Below are positions 36,401-48,119 of a DNA stretch of 64,000 nucleotides, in pieces. The translations under genes were made by a program, and so were the position numbers. Location of the stretch: contig JAKCOZ010000601.1 in NCBI GenBank assembly GCA_022605955.1, forward strand, positions 50,926 through 114,925, written 5' to 3'. This DNA comes from Rallus limicola. Lineage: Eukaryota > Chordata > Aves > Gruiformes > Rallidae. A model generated the notes under the pieces. The model had not been told where the DNA came from and ran no database searches. It worked only from the letters and a program-made list of their open reading frames with translations. Every line of letters starts with the position of its first letter. Position 1 is the first letter of the stretch.

Positions 36401-38616
36401 CTTTGCCTGGAAAGAGGGAACATGCCTGGAACCTCCTACGGTGCTTTTCTCGGCCCTAGCAGACTGCAGTTCAAAACATGCCAAACGTCCAGCAATAACT
36501 CCCAAAGTAAAGAAGCTAGGCCTGAAAGGCATAGCTTGTCTGAAACCTCCTAACAGGACACACGAGCAGACCCTGTCACTTTGGCTCTCAGCCTTTTCCT
36601 TTGCCTGGAAAGAGGGAACATGCCTGGAACCTCCTACGGTGCTTTTCTCGGCCCTAGCAGACTGCAGTTCAAAACATGCTAAACGTCCAGCAATAACTCC
36701 CAAAGTAAAGAAGCTAGGCCTGAAAGGCATAGCTTGTCTGAAACCTCCTAACAGGACACACGAGCAGACCCTGTCACTTTGGCTCTCAGCCTTTTCCTTT
36801 GCCTGGAAAGAGGGAACATGCCTGGAACCTCCTACGGTGCTTTTCTCGGCCCTAGCAGACTGCAGTTCAAAACATGCTAAACGTCCAGCAATAACTCCCA
36901 AAGTAAAGAAGCTAGGCCTGAAAGGCATAGCTTGTCTGAAACCTCCTAACAGGACACACGAGCAGACCCTGTCACTTTGGCTCTCAGCCTTTTCCTTTGC
37001 CTGGAAAGAGGGAACATGCCTGGAACCTCCTACGGTGCTTTTCTCGGCCCTAGCAGACTGCAGTTCAAAACATGCTAAACGTCCAGCAATAACTCCCAAA
37101 GTAAAGAAGCTAGGCCTGAAAGGCATAGCTTGTCTGAAACCTCCTAACAGGACACACGAGCAGACCCTGTCACTTTGGCTCTCAGCCTTTTCCTTTGCCT
37201 GGAAAGAGGGAACATGCCTGGAACCTCCTACGGTGCTTTTCTCGGCCCTAGCAGACTGCAGTTCAAAACATGCTAAACGTCCAGCAATAGCTCCCAAGTA
37301 AAGAAGCTAGGCCTGAAAGGCATAGCTTGTCTGAAACCTCCTAACAGGACACACGAGCAGACCCTGTCACTTTGGCTCTCAGCCTTTTCCTTTGCCTGGA
37401 AAGAGGGAACATGCCTGGAACCTCCTACGGTGCTTTTCTCGGCCCTAGCAGACTGCAGTTCAAAACATGCCAAACGTCCAGCAATAACTCCCAACGTAAA
37501 GAAGCTAGGCCTGAAAGGCATAGCTTGTCTGAAACCTCCTAACAGGACACACGAGCAGACCCTGTCACTTTGGCTCTCAGCCTTTTCCTTTGCCTGGAAA
37601 GAGGGAACATGCCTAGAACCTCCTACGGTGCTTTTCTCGGCCCTAGCAGACTGCAGTTCAAAACATTCCAAACGTCCAGCAATAACTCCCAAAGTAAAGA
37701 AGCTAGGCCTGAAAGGCATAGCTTGTCTGAAACCTCCTAACAGGACACACGAGCAGACCCTGTCACTTTGGCTCTCAGCCTTTTCCTTTGCCTGGAAAGA
37801 GGGAACATGCCTGGAACCTCCTACGGTGCTTTTCTCGGCCCTAGCAGACTGCAGTTCAAAACATGCCAAACGTCCAGCAATAACTCCCAACGTAAAGAAG
37901 CTAGGCCTTAAAGGCATAGCTTGTCTGAAACCTCCTAACAGGACACACGAGCAGACCCTGTCACTTTGGCTCTCAGCCTTTTCCTTTGCCTGGAAAGAGG
38001 GAACATGCCTGGAACCTCCTACGGTGCTTTTCTCGGCCCTAGCAGACTGCAGTTCAAAACATGCTAAACGTCCAGCAATAACTCCCAAGTAAAGAAGCTA
38101 GGCCTGAAAGGCATAGCTTGTCTGAAACCTCCTAACAGGACACACGAGCATACCCCGTCACTTTGGCTCTCAGCCTTTTCCTTTGCCTGGAAAGAGGGAA
38201 CATGCCTGGAACCTCCTACGGTGCTTTTCTCGGCCCTAGCAGACTGCAGTTCAAAACATGCTAAACGTCCAGCAATAACTCCCAAAGTAAAGAAGCTAGG
38301 CCTGAAAGGCATAGCTTGTCTGAAACCTCCTAACAGGACACACGAGCAGACCCTGTCACTTTAGCTCTCAGCCTTTTCCTTTGCCTGGAAAGAGGGAACA
38401 TGCCTGGAACCTCCTACGGTGCTTTTCTCGGCCCTAGCAGACTGCAGTTCAAAACATGCTGAACGTCCAGCAATAACTCCCAAAGTAAAGAAGCTAGGCC
38501 TGAAAGGCATAGCTTGTCTGAAACCTCCTAACAGGACACACGAGCAGACCCTGTCACTTTGGCTCTCAGCCTTTTCCTTTGCCTGGAAAGAGTGAACATG
38601 CCTGGAACCTCCTACG
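33471..38616 (+). repeat. Domain II HOR, copy B (26 monomers, 5,146 bp matching copy A)
   Basis: Every marker of 27,138-32,283 recurs at +6,333. I noted five base differences between the copies: 27,393 G versus 33,726 A; 29,209 C versus 35,542 T; 29,824 A versus 36,157 C; 31,282 G versus 37,615 A; 31,334 G versus 37,667 T. That implies a recent duplication, but my comparison was by eye, not an exhaustive alignment. After 38,616 the period changes. Confidence 0.9.
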
Positions 38617-41600
38617 GTGCTTTTCTCGGCCCTAGCAGACTGCAGTTCAAAACATGCCAAACGTCCAGCAATAACTCCCAACGTAAAGAAGCTAGGCCTG
38701 AAAGGCATAGCTTGTCTGAAACCTCCTAACAGGACACACGAGCAGACCCTGTCACTTTGGCTCTCAGCCTTTTCCTTTGCCTGGAAAGAGGGAACATGCC
38801 TGGAACCTCCTACGGTGCTTTTCTCGGCCCTAGCAGACTGCAGTTCAAAACATGCTAAACGTCCAGCAATAACTCCCAACGTACAGAAGCTAGGCCTGAA
38901 AGGCATAGCTTGTCTGAAACCTCCTAACAGGACACACGAGCAGACCATGTCACTTTGGCTCTCAGCCTTTTCCTTTGCCTGGAAAGAGGGAACATGCCTG
39001 GAACCTCCTACGGTGCTTTTCTCGGCCCTAGCAGACTGCAGTTCAAAACATGCCAAACGTCCAGCAATAACTCCCAAAGTAAAGAAGCTAGGCCTGAAAG
39101 GCATAGCTTGTCTGAAACCTCCTAACAGGACACACGAGCAGACCCTGTCACTTTGGCTCTCAGCCTTTTCCTTTGCCTGGAAAGAGGGAACATGCCTGGA
39201 ACCTCCTACGGTGCTTTTCTCGGCCCTAGCAGACTGCAGTTCAAAACATGCTAAACATCCAGCAATAACTCCCAAAGTAAAGAAGCTAGGCCTGAAAGGC
39301 ATAGCTTGTCTGAAACCTCCTAACAGGACACACGAGCAGACCCTGTCACTTTGGCTCTCAGCCTTTTCCTTTGCCTGGAAAGAGGGAACATGCCTGGAAC
39401 CTCCTACGGTGCTTTTCTCGGCCCTAGCAGAGTGCAGTTCAAAACATGCTAAACGTCCAGCAATAACTCCCAACGTAAAGAAGCTAGGCCTGAAAGGCAT
39501 AGCTTGTCTGAAACCTCCTAACAGGACACACGAGCAGACCCTGTCACTTTGGCTCTCAGCCTTTTCCTTTGCCTGGAAAGAGGGAACATGCCTGGAACCT
39601 CCTACGGTGCTTTACTCGGCCCCAGCAGACTGCAGTTCAAAACATGCCAAACGTCCAGCAATAACTCCCAAAGTAAAGAAGCTAGGCCTGAAAGGCATAG
39701 CTTGTCTGAAACCTCCTAACAGGACACACGAGCAGACCCTGTCACTTTGGCTCTCAGCCTTTTCCTTTGCCTGGAAAGAGGGAACATGCCTGGAACCTCC
39801 TACGGCGCTTTTCTCGGCCCTAGCAGACTGCAGTTCAAAACATGCCAAACGTCCAGCAATAACTCCCAAAGTAAAGAAGCTAGGCCTGAAAGGCATAGCT
39901 TGTCTGAAACCTCCTAACAGGACACACGAGCAGACCCTGTCACTTTGGCTCTCAGCCTTTTCCTTTGCCTGGAAAGAGGGAACATGCTTGAACCTCCTAC
40001 GGTGCTTTTCTCGGCCCTAGCAGACTGCAGTTCAAAACATGCTAAACGTCCAGCAATAACTCCCAACGTAAAGAAGCTAGGCCTGAAAGGCATAGCTTGT
40101 CTGAAACCTCCTAACAGGACACACGAGCAGACCCTGTCACTTTGGCTCTCAGCCTTTTCCTTTGCCTGGAAAGAGGGAACATGCCTGGAACCTCCTACGG
40201 TGCTTTTCTCGGCCCTAGCAGACTGCAGTTCAAAACATGCTAAACGTCCAGCAATAACTCCCAAAGTAAAGAAGCTAGGCCTGAAAGGCATAGCTTGTCT
40301 GAAACCTCCTAACAGGACACACGAGCAGACCCTGTCACTTTGGCTCTCAGCCTTTTCCTTTGCCTGGAAAGAGTGAACATGCCTGGAACCTCCTACGGTG
40401 CTTTTCTCGGCCCTAGCAGACTGCAGTTCAAAACATGCTAAACGTCCAGCAATAACTCCCAACGTAAAGAAATCTAGGCCTGAAAGGCATAGCTTGTCTG
40501 AAACCTCCTAACAGGACACACGAGCAGACCCTGTCACTTTGGCTCTCAGCCTTTTCCTTTGCCTGGAAAGAGGGAACATGCCTGGAACCTCCTACGGTGC
40601 TTTTCTCGGCCCTAGCAGACTGCAGTTCAAAACATGCCAAACGTCCAGCAATAACTCCCAAAGTAAAGAAGCTAGGCCTGAAAGGCATAGCTTGTCTGAA
40701 ACCTCCTAACAGGACACACGAGCAGACCCTGTCACTTTGGCTCTCAGCCTTTTCCTTTGCCTGGAAAGAGGGAACATGCCTGGAACCTCCTACGGTGCTT
40801 TTCTCGGCCCTAGCAGACTGCAGTTCAAAACATGCTAAACGTCCAGCAATAACTCCCAAAGTAAAGAAGCTAGGCCTGAAAGGCATAGCTTGTCTGAAAC
40901 CTCCTAACAGGACACACGAGCAGACCCTGTCACTTTGGCTCTCAGCCTTTTCCTTTGCCTGGAAAGAGGGAACATGCCTGGAACCTCCTACGGTGCTTTT
41001 CTCGGCCCTAGCAGACTGCAGTTCAAAACATGCTAAACGTCCAGCAATAACTCCCAAAGTAAAGAAGCTAGGCCTGAAAGGCATAGCTTGTCTGAAACCT
41101 CCTAACAGGACACACGAGCAGACCCTGTCACTTTGGCTCTCAGCCTTTTCCTTTGCCTGGAAAGAGGGAACATGCCTGGAACCTCCTACGGTGCTTTTCT
41201 CGGCCCTAGCAGACTGCAGTTCAAAACATGCTAAACGTCCAGCAATAACTCCCAAAGTAAAGAAGCTAGGCCTGAAAGGCATAGCTTGTCTGAAACCTCC
41301 TAACAGGACACACGAGCAGACCCTGTCACTTTGGCTCTCAGCCTTTTCCTTTGCCTGGAAAGAGGGAACATGCCTGGAACCTCCTACGGTGCTTTTCTCG
41401 GCCCTAGCAGACTGCAGTTCAAAACATGCTAAACGTCCAGCAATAGCTCCCAAGTAAAGAAGCTAGGCCTGAAAGGCATAGCTTGTCTGAAACCTCCTAA
41501 CAGGACACACGAGCAGACCCTGTCACTTTGGCTCTCAGCCTTTTCCTTTGCCTGGAAAGAGGGAACATGCCTGGAACCTCCTACGGTGCTTTTCTCGGCC

Positions 41601-42773
41601 CTAGCAGACTGCAGTTCAAAACATGCCAAACGTCCAGCAATAACTCCCAACGTAAAGAAGCTAGGCCTGAAAGGCATAGCTTGTCTGAAACCTCCTAACA
41701 GGACACACGAGCAGACCCTGTCACTTTGGCTCTCAGCCTTTTCCTTTGCCTGGAAAGAGGGAACATGCCTGGAACCTCCTACGGTGCTTTTCTCGGCCCT
41801 AGCAGACTGCAGTTCAAAACATGCCAAACGTCCAGCAATAACTCCCAAAGTAAAGAAGCTAGGCCTGAAAGGCATAGCTTGTCTGAAACCTCCTAACAGG
41901 ACACACGAGCAGACCCTGTCACTTTGGCTCTCAGCCTTTTCCTTTGCCTGGAAAGAGGGAACATGCCTGGAACCTCCTACGGTGCTTTTCTCGGCCCTAG
42001 CAGACTGCAGTTCAAAACATGCCAAACGTCCAGCAATAACTCCCAACGTAAAGAAGCTAGGCCTGAAAGGCATAGCTTGTCTGAAACCTCCTAACAGGAC
42101 ACACGAGCAGACCCTGTCACTTTGGCTCTCAGCCTTTTCCTTTGCCTGGAAAGAGGGAACATGCCTGGAACCTCCTACGGTGCTTTTCTCGGCCCTAGCA
42201 GACTGCAGTTCAAAACATGCTAAACGTCCAGCAATAACTCCCAAAGTAAAGAAGCTAGGCCTGAAAGGCATAGCTTGTCTGAAACCTCCTAACAGGACAC
42301 ACGAGCAGACCCCGTCACTTTGGCTCTCAGCCTTTTCCTTTGCCTGGAAAGAGGGAACATGCCTGGAACCTCCTACGGTGCTTTTCTCGGCCCTAGCAGA
42401 CTGCAGTTCAAAACATGCTAAACGTCCAGCAATAACTCCCAAAGTAAAGAAGCTAGGCCTGAAAGGCATAGCTTGTCTGAAACCTCCTAACAGGACACAC
42501 GAGCAGACCCTGTCACTTTAGCTCTCAGCCTTTTCCTTTGCCTGGAAAGAGGGAACATGCCTGGAACCTCCTACGGTGCTTTTCTCGGCCCTAGCAGACT
42601 GCAGTTCAAAACATGCTGAACGTCCAGCAATAACTCCCAAAGTAAAGAAGCTAGGCCTGAAAGGCATAGCTTGTCTGAAACCTCCTAACAGGACACACGA
42701 GCAGACCCTGTCACTTTGGCTCTCAGCCTTTTCCTTTGCCTGGAAAGAGTGAACATGCCTGGAACCTCCTACG
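38617..42773 (+). repeat. Domain II HOR, shortened copy C: 21 monomers, 4,157 bp
   Basis: This copy aligns with copy B at offset 4,354 (38,617 with 34,263; CAGAGTGCAG at 39,428; ATGCTTGAACC at 39,982). From the GAAATCT monomer on, it aligns at offset 4,156 (40,469; 41,449). The CCCAAGTAAAG deletion equivalent to 38,084 is absent here, shifting the offset to 4,157 by 42,520. The differences equal loss of ten monomers at the left junction and one TAGCTCC monomer before GAAATCT, both in register. GAGTGAAC at 40,374 marks the second junction. Confidence 0.88.
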
Positions 42774-45700
42774 GTGCTTTTCTCGGCCCTAGCAGACTGC
42801 AGTTCAAAACATGCCAAACGTCCAGCAATAACTCCCAAAGTAAAGAAGCTAGGCCTGAAAGGCATAGCTTGTCTGAAACCTCCTAACAGGACACACGAGC
42901 AGACCCTGTCACTTTGGCTCTCAGCCTTTTCCTTTGCCTGGAAAGAGGGAACATGCCTGGAACCTCCTACGGTGCTTTTCTCGGCCCTAGCAGACTGCAG
43001 TTCAAAACATGCTAAACGTCCAGCAATAACTCCCAAAGTAAAGAAGCTAGGCCTGAAAGGCATAGCTTGTCTGAAACCTCCTAACAGGACACACGAGCAG
43101 ACCCTGTCACTTTGGCTCTCAGCCTTTTCCTTTGCCTGGAAAGAGGGAACATGCCTGGAACCTCCTACGGTGCTTTTCTCGGGCCTAGCAGACTGCAGTT
43201 CAAAACATGCCAAACGTCCAGCAATAACTCCCAACGTAAAGAAGCTAGGCCTGAAAGGCATAGCTTGTCTGAAACCTCCTAACAGGACACACGAGCAGAC
43301 CCTGTCACTTTGGCTCTCAGCCTTTTCCTTTGCCTGGAAAGAGGGAACATGCCTGGAACCTCCTACGGCGCTTTTCTCGGCCCTAGCAGACTGCAGTTCA
43401 AAACATGCTAAACGTCCAGCAATAACTCCCAACGTAAAGAAGCTAGGCCTGAAAGGCATAGCTTGTCTGAAACCTCCTAACAGGACACACGAGCAGACCA
43501 TGTCACTTTGGCTCTCAGCCTTTTCCTTTGCCTGGAAAGAGGGAACATGCCTGGAACCTCCTACGGTGCTTTTCTCGGCCCTAGCAGACTGCAGTTCAAA
43601 ACATGCCAAACGTCCAGCAATAACTCCCAAAGTAAAGAAGCTAGGCCTGAAAGGCATAGCTTGTCTGAAACCTCCTAACAGGACACACGAGCAGACCCTG
43701 TCACTTTGGCTCTCAGCCTTTTCCTTTGCCTGGAAAGAGGGAACATGCCTGGAACCTCCTACGGTGCTTTTCTCGGCCCTAGCAGACTGCAGTTCAAAAC
43801 ATGCTAAACATCCAGCAATAACTCCCAAAGTAAAGAAGCTAGGCCTGAAAGGCATAGCTTGTCTGAAACCTCCTAACAGGACACACGACCAGAACCTGTC
43901 ACTTTGGCTCCCAGCCTTTTCCTTTGCCTGGAAAGAGGGAACATGCCTGGAACCTCCTACGGCGCTTTTCTCGGCCCTAGCAGACTGCAGTTCAAAACAT
44001 GCCAAACGTCCAGCAATAACTCCCAAAGTAAAGAAGCTAGGCCTGAAAGGCATAGCTTGTCTGAAACCTCCTAACAGGACACACGAGCAGACCCTGTCAC
44101 TTTGGCTCTCAGCCTTTTCCTTTGCCTGGAAAGAGGGAACATGCCTGGAACCTCCTACGGTGCTTTTCTCGGCCCTAGCAGACTGCAGTTCAAAACATGC
44201 TAAACGTCCAGCAATAACTCCCAACGTAAAGAAATCTAGGCCTGAAAGGCATAGCTTGTCTGAAACCTCCTAACAGGACACACGAGCAGACCCTGTCACT
44301 TTGGCTCTCAGCCTTTTCCTTTGCCTGGAAAGAGGGAACATGCCTGGAACCTCCTACGGTGCTTTTCTCGGCCCTAGCAGACTGCAGTTCAAAACATGCC
44401 AAACGTCCAGCAATAACTCCCAAAGTAAAGAAGCTAGGCCTGAAAGGCATAGCTTGTCTGAAACCTCCTAACAGGACACACGAGCAGACCCTGTCACTTT
44501 GGCTCTCAGCCTTTTCCTTTGCCTGGAAAGAGGGAACATGCCTGGAACCTCCTACGGTGCTTTTCTCGGCCCTAGCAGACTGCAGTTCAAAACATGCTAA
44601 ACGTCCAGCAATAACTCCCAAAGTAAAGAAGCTAGGCCTGAAAGGCATAGCTTGTCTGAAACCTCCTAACAGGACACACGAGCAGACCCTGTCACTTTGG
44701 CTCTCAGCCTTTTCCTTTGCCTGGAAAGAGTGAACATGCCTGGAACCTCCTACGGTGCTTTTCTCGGCCCTAGCAGACTGCAGTTCAAAACATGCCAAAC
44801 GTCCAGCAATAACTCCCAACTTAAAGAAGCTAGGCCTGAAAGGCATAGCTTGTCTGAAACCTCCTAACAGGACACACGAGCAGACCCTGTCACTTTGGCT
44901 CTCAGCCTTTTCCTTTGCCTGGAAAGAGGGAACATGCCTGGAACCTCCTACGGTGCTTTTCTCGGCCCTAGCAGACTGCAGTTCAAAACATGCTAAACGT
45001 CCAGCAATAACTCCCAAAGTAAAGAAGCTAGGCCTGAAAGGCATAGCTTGTCTGAAACCTCCTAACAGGACACACGAGCAGACCCTGTCACTTTGGCTCT
45101 CAGCCTTTTCCTTTGCCTGGAAAGAGGGAACATGCCTGGAACCTCCTACGGTGCTTTTCTCGGCCCTAGCAGACTGCAGTTCAAAACATGCTAAACGTCC
45201 AGCAATAACTCCCAAAGTAAAGAAGCTAGGCCTGAAAGGCATAGCTTGTCTGAAACCTCCTAACAGGACACACGAGCAGACCCTGTCACTTTGGCTCTCA
45301 GCCTTTTCCTTTGCCTGGAAAGAGGGAACATGCCTGGAACCTCCTACGGTGCTTTTCTCGGCCCTAGCAGACTGCAGTTCAAAACATGCTAAACGTCCAG
45401 CAATAACTCCCAAAGTAAAGAAGCTAGGCCTGAAAGGCATAGCTTGTCTGAAACCTCCTAACAGGACACACGAGCAGACCCTGTCACTTTGGCTCTCAGC
45501 CTTTTCCTTTGCCTGGAAAGAGGGAACATGCCTGGAACCTCCTACGGTGCTTTTCTCGGCCCTAGCAGACTGCAGTTCAAAACATGCCAAACGTCCAGCA
45601 ATAACTCCCAACGTAAAGAAGCTAGGCCTGAAAGGCATAGCTTGTCTGAAACCTCCTAACAGGACACACGAGCAGACCCTGTCACTTTGGCTCTCAGCCT

Positions 45701-48119
45701 TTTCCTTTGCCTGGAAAGAGGGAACATGCCTGGAACCTCCTACGGCGCTTTTCTCGGCCCTAGCAGACTGCAGTTCAAAACATGCTAAACGTCCAGCAAT
45801 AACTCCCAACGTAAAGAAGCTAGGCCTGAAAGGCATAGCTCGTCTGAAACCTCCTAACAGGACACACGAGCAGACCCTGTCACTTTGGCTCTCAGCCTTT
45901 TCCTTTGCCTGGAAAGAGGGAACATGCCTGGAACCTCCTACGGTGCTTTTCTCGGCCCTAGCAGACTGCAGTTCAAAACATGCTAAACGTCCAGCAATAA
46001 CTCCCAAAGTAAAGAAGCTAGGCCTGAAAGGCATAGCTCGTCTGAAACCTCCTAACAGGACACACGAGCAGACCCTGTCACTTTGGCTCTCAGCCTTTTC
46101 CTTTGCCTGGAAAGAGGGAACATGCCTGGAACCTCCTACGGCGCTTTTCTCGGCCCTAGCAGACTGCAGTTCAAAACATGCCAAACGTCCAGCAATAACT
46201 CCCAAAGTAAAGAAGCTAGGCCTGAAAGGCATAGCTTGTCTGAAACCTCCTAACAGGACACACGAGCAGACCCTGTCACTTTGGCTCTCAGCCTTTTCCT
46301 TTGCCTGGAAAGAGGGAACATGCCTGAACCTCCTACGGTGCTTTTCTCGGCCCTAGCAGACTGCTGTTCAAAACATGCTAAACGTCCAGCAATAACTCCC
46401 AACGTAAAGAAGCTAGGCCTGAAAGGCATAGCTTGTCTGAAACCTCCTAACAGGACACACGAGCAGACCCTGTCACTTTGGCTCTCAGCCTTTTCCTTTG
46501 CCTGGAAAGAGGGAACATGCCTGGAACCTCCTACGGTGCTTTTCTCGGCCCTAGCAGACTGCAGTTCAAAACATGCTAAACGTCCAGCAATAACTCCCAA
46601 AGTAAAGAAGCTAGGCCTGAAAGGCATAGCTTGTCTGAAACCTCCTAACAGGACACACGAGCAGACCCTGTCACTTTGGCTCTCAGCCTTTTCCTTTGCC
46701 TGGAAAGAGGGAACATGCCTGGAACCTCCTACGGTGCTTTTCTCGGCCCTAGCAGACTGCAGTTCAAAACATGCCAAACGTCCAGCAATAACTCCCAACG
46801 TAAAGAAGCTAGGCCTGAAAGGCATAGCTTGTCTGAAACCTCCTAACAGGACACACGAGCAGACCCTGTCACTTTGGCTCTCAGCCTTTTCCTTTGCCTG
46901 GAAAGAGGGAACATGCCTGGAACCTCCTACGGCGCTTTTCTCGGCCCTAGCAGACTGCAGTTCAAAACATGCTAAACGTCCAGCAATAACTCCCAAAGTA
47001 AAGAAGCTAGGCCTGAAAGGCATAGCTCGTCTGAAACCTCCTAACAGGACACACGAGCAGACCCTGTCACTTTGGCTCTCAGCCTTTTCCTTTGCCTGGA
47101 AAGAGGGAACATGCCTGGAACCTCCTACGGCGCTTTTCTCGGCCCTAGCAGACTGCAGTTCAAAACATGCCAAACGTCCAGCAATAACTCCCAAAGTAAA
47201 GAAGCTAGGCCTGAAAGGCATAGCTTGTCTGAAACCTCCTAACAGGACACACGAGCAGACCCTGTCACTTTGGCTCTCAGCCTTTTCCTTTGCCTGGAAA
47301 GAGGGAACATGCCTGAACCTCCTACGGTGCTTTTCTCGGCCCTAGCAGACTGCAGTTCAAAACATGCTAAACGTCCAGCAATAACTCCCAACGTAAAGAA
47401 GCTAGGCCTGAAAGGCATAGCTTGTCTGAAACCTCCTAACAGGACACACGAGCAGACCCTGTCACTTTGGCTCTCAGCCTTTTCCTTTGCCTGGAAAGAG
47501 GGAACATGCCTGGAACCTCCTACGGTGCTTTTCTCGGCCCTAGCAGACTGCAGTTCAAAACATGCTAAACGTCCAGCAATAACTCCCAACGTAAAGAAGC
47601 TAGGCCTGAAAGGCATAGCTTGTCTGAAACCTCCTAACAGGACACACGAGCAGACCCTGTCACTTTGGCTCTCAGCCTTTTCTTTTGCCTGGAAAGAGGG
47701 AACATGCCTGGAACCTCCTACGGTGCTTTTCTCGGCCCTAGCAGACTGCAGTTCAAAACATGCTAAACGTCCAGCAATAACTCCCAAAGTAAAGAAGCTA
47801 GGCCTGAAAGGCATAGCTTGTCTGAAACCTACTAACAGGACACACGAGCAGACCCTGTCACTTTGGCTCTCAGCCTTTTCCTTTGCCTGGAAAGAGGGAA
47901 CATGCCTGGAACCTCCTACGGTGCTTTTCTCGGCCCTAGCAGACTGCAGTTCAAAACATGCTAAACGTCCAGCAATAACTCCCAACGTAAAGAAATCTAG
48001 GCCTGAAAGGCATAGCTTGTCTGAAACCTCCTAGCAGGACACACGAGCAGACCCTGTCACTTTGGCTCTCAGCCTTTTCCTTTGCCTGGAAAGAGGGAAC
48101 ATGCCTGGAACCTCCTACG
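42774..48119 (+). repeat. Domain II HOR, degraded right end
   Basis: The first monomers follow the HOR (ACCATGTCAC at about 43,497; AACATCC at about 43,807), then the order breaks. GAAATCT occurs at 44,231 and 47,992, GAGTGAAC at 44,731, and CCCAACTTAAAG at about 44,815. A local near-repeat of five monomers carries AGCTCGT, GGCGCTTTTC and ATGCCTGAACC (46,318 and 47,307, spacing 989 bp). ATGCCTGAACC replaces the ATGCTTGAACC of the other copies. Confidence 0.75.

Larger units (their letters stand above)
20405..48119 (+). repeat. Domain II: 140 monomers, rich in indels, 32-mer HOR
   Basis: This domain holds 21 of the 24 indels. GAAATCT for GAAGCT (+1) occurs eight times (20,476, 25,624, 25,823, 29,980, 36,313, 40,469, 44,231, 47,992). 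CCCAAGTAAAG (-1) occurs seven times (27,001, 30,960, 31,751, 33,334, 37,293, 38,084, 41,449). ATGCTTGAACC (-1) occurs four times (near 24,741, 29,295, 35,628, 39,982) and ATGCCTGAACC (-1) twice (near 46,318, 47,307). Their spacings reveal HOR periods: 6,333 bp between full copies, then 4,354 and 4,156 in the shortened copy. T42C and A66C polymorphisms are common throughout. Confidence 0.85.
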
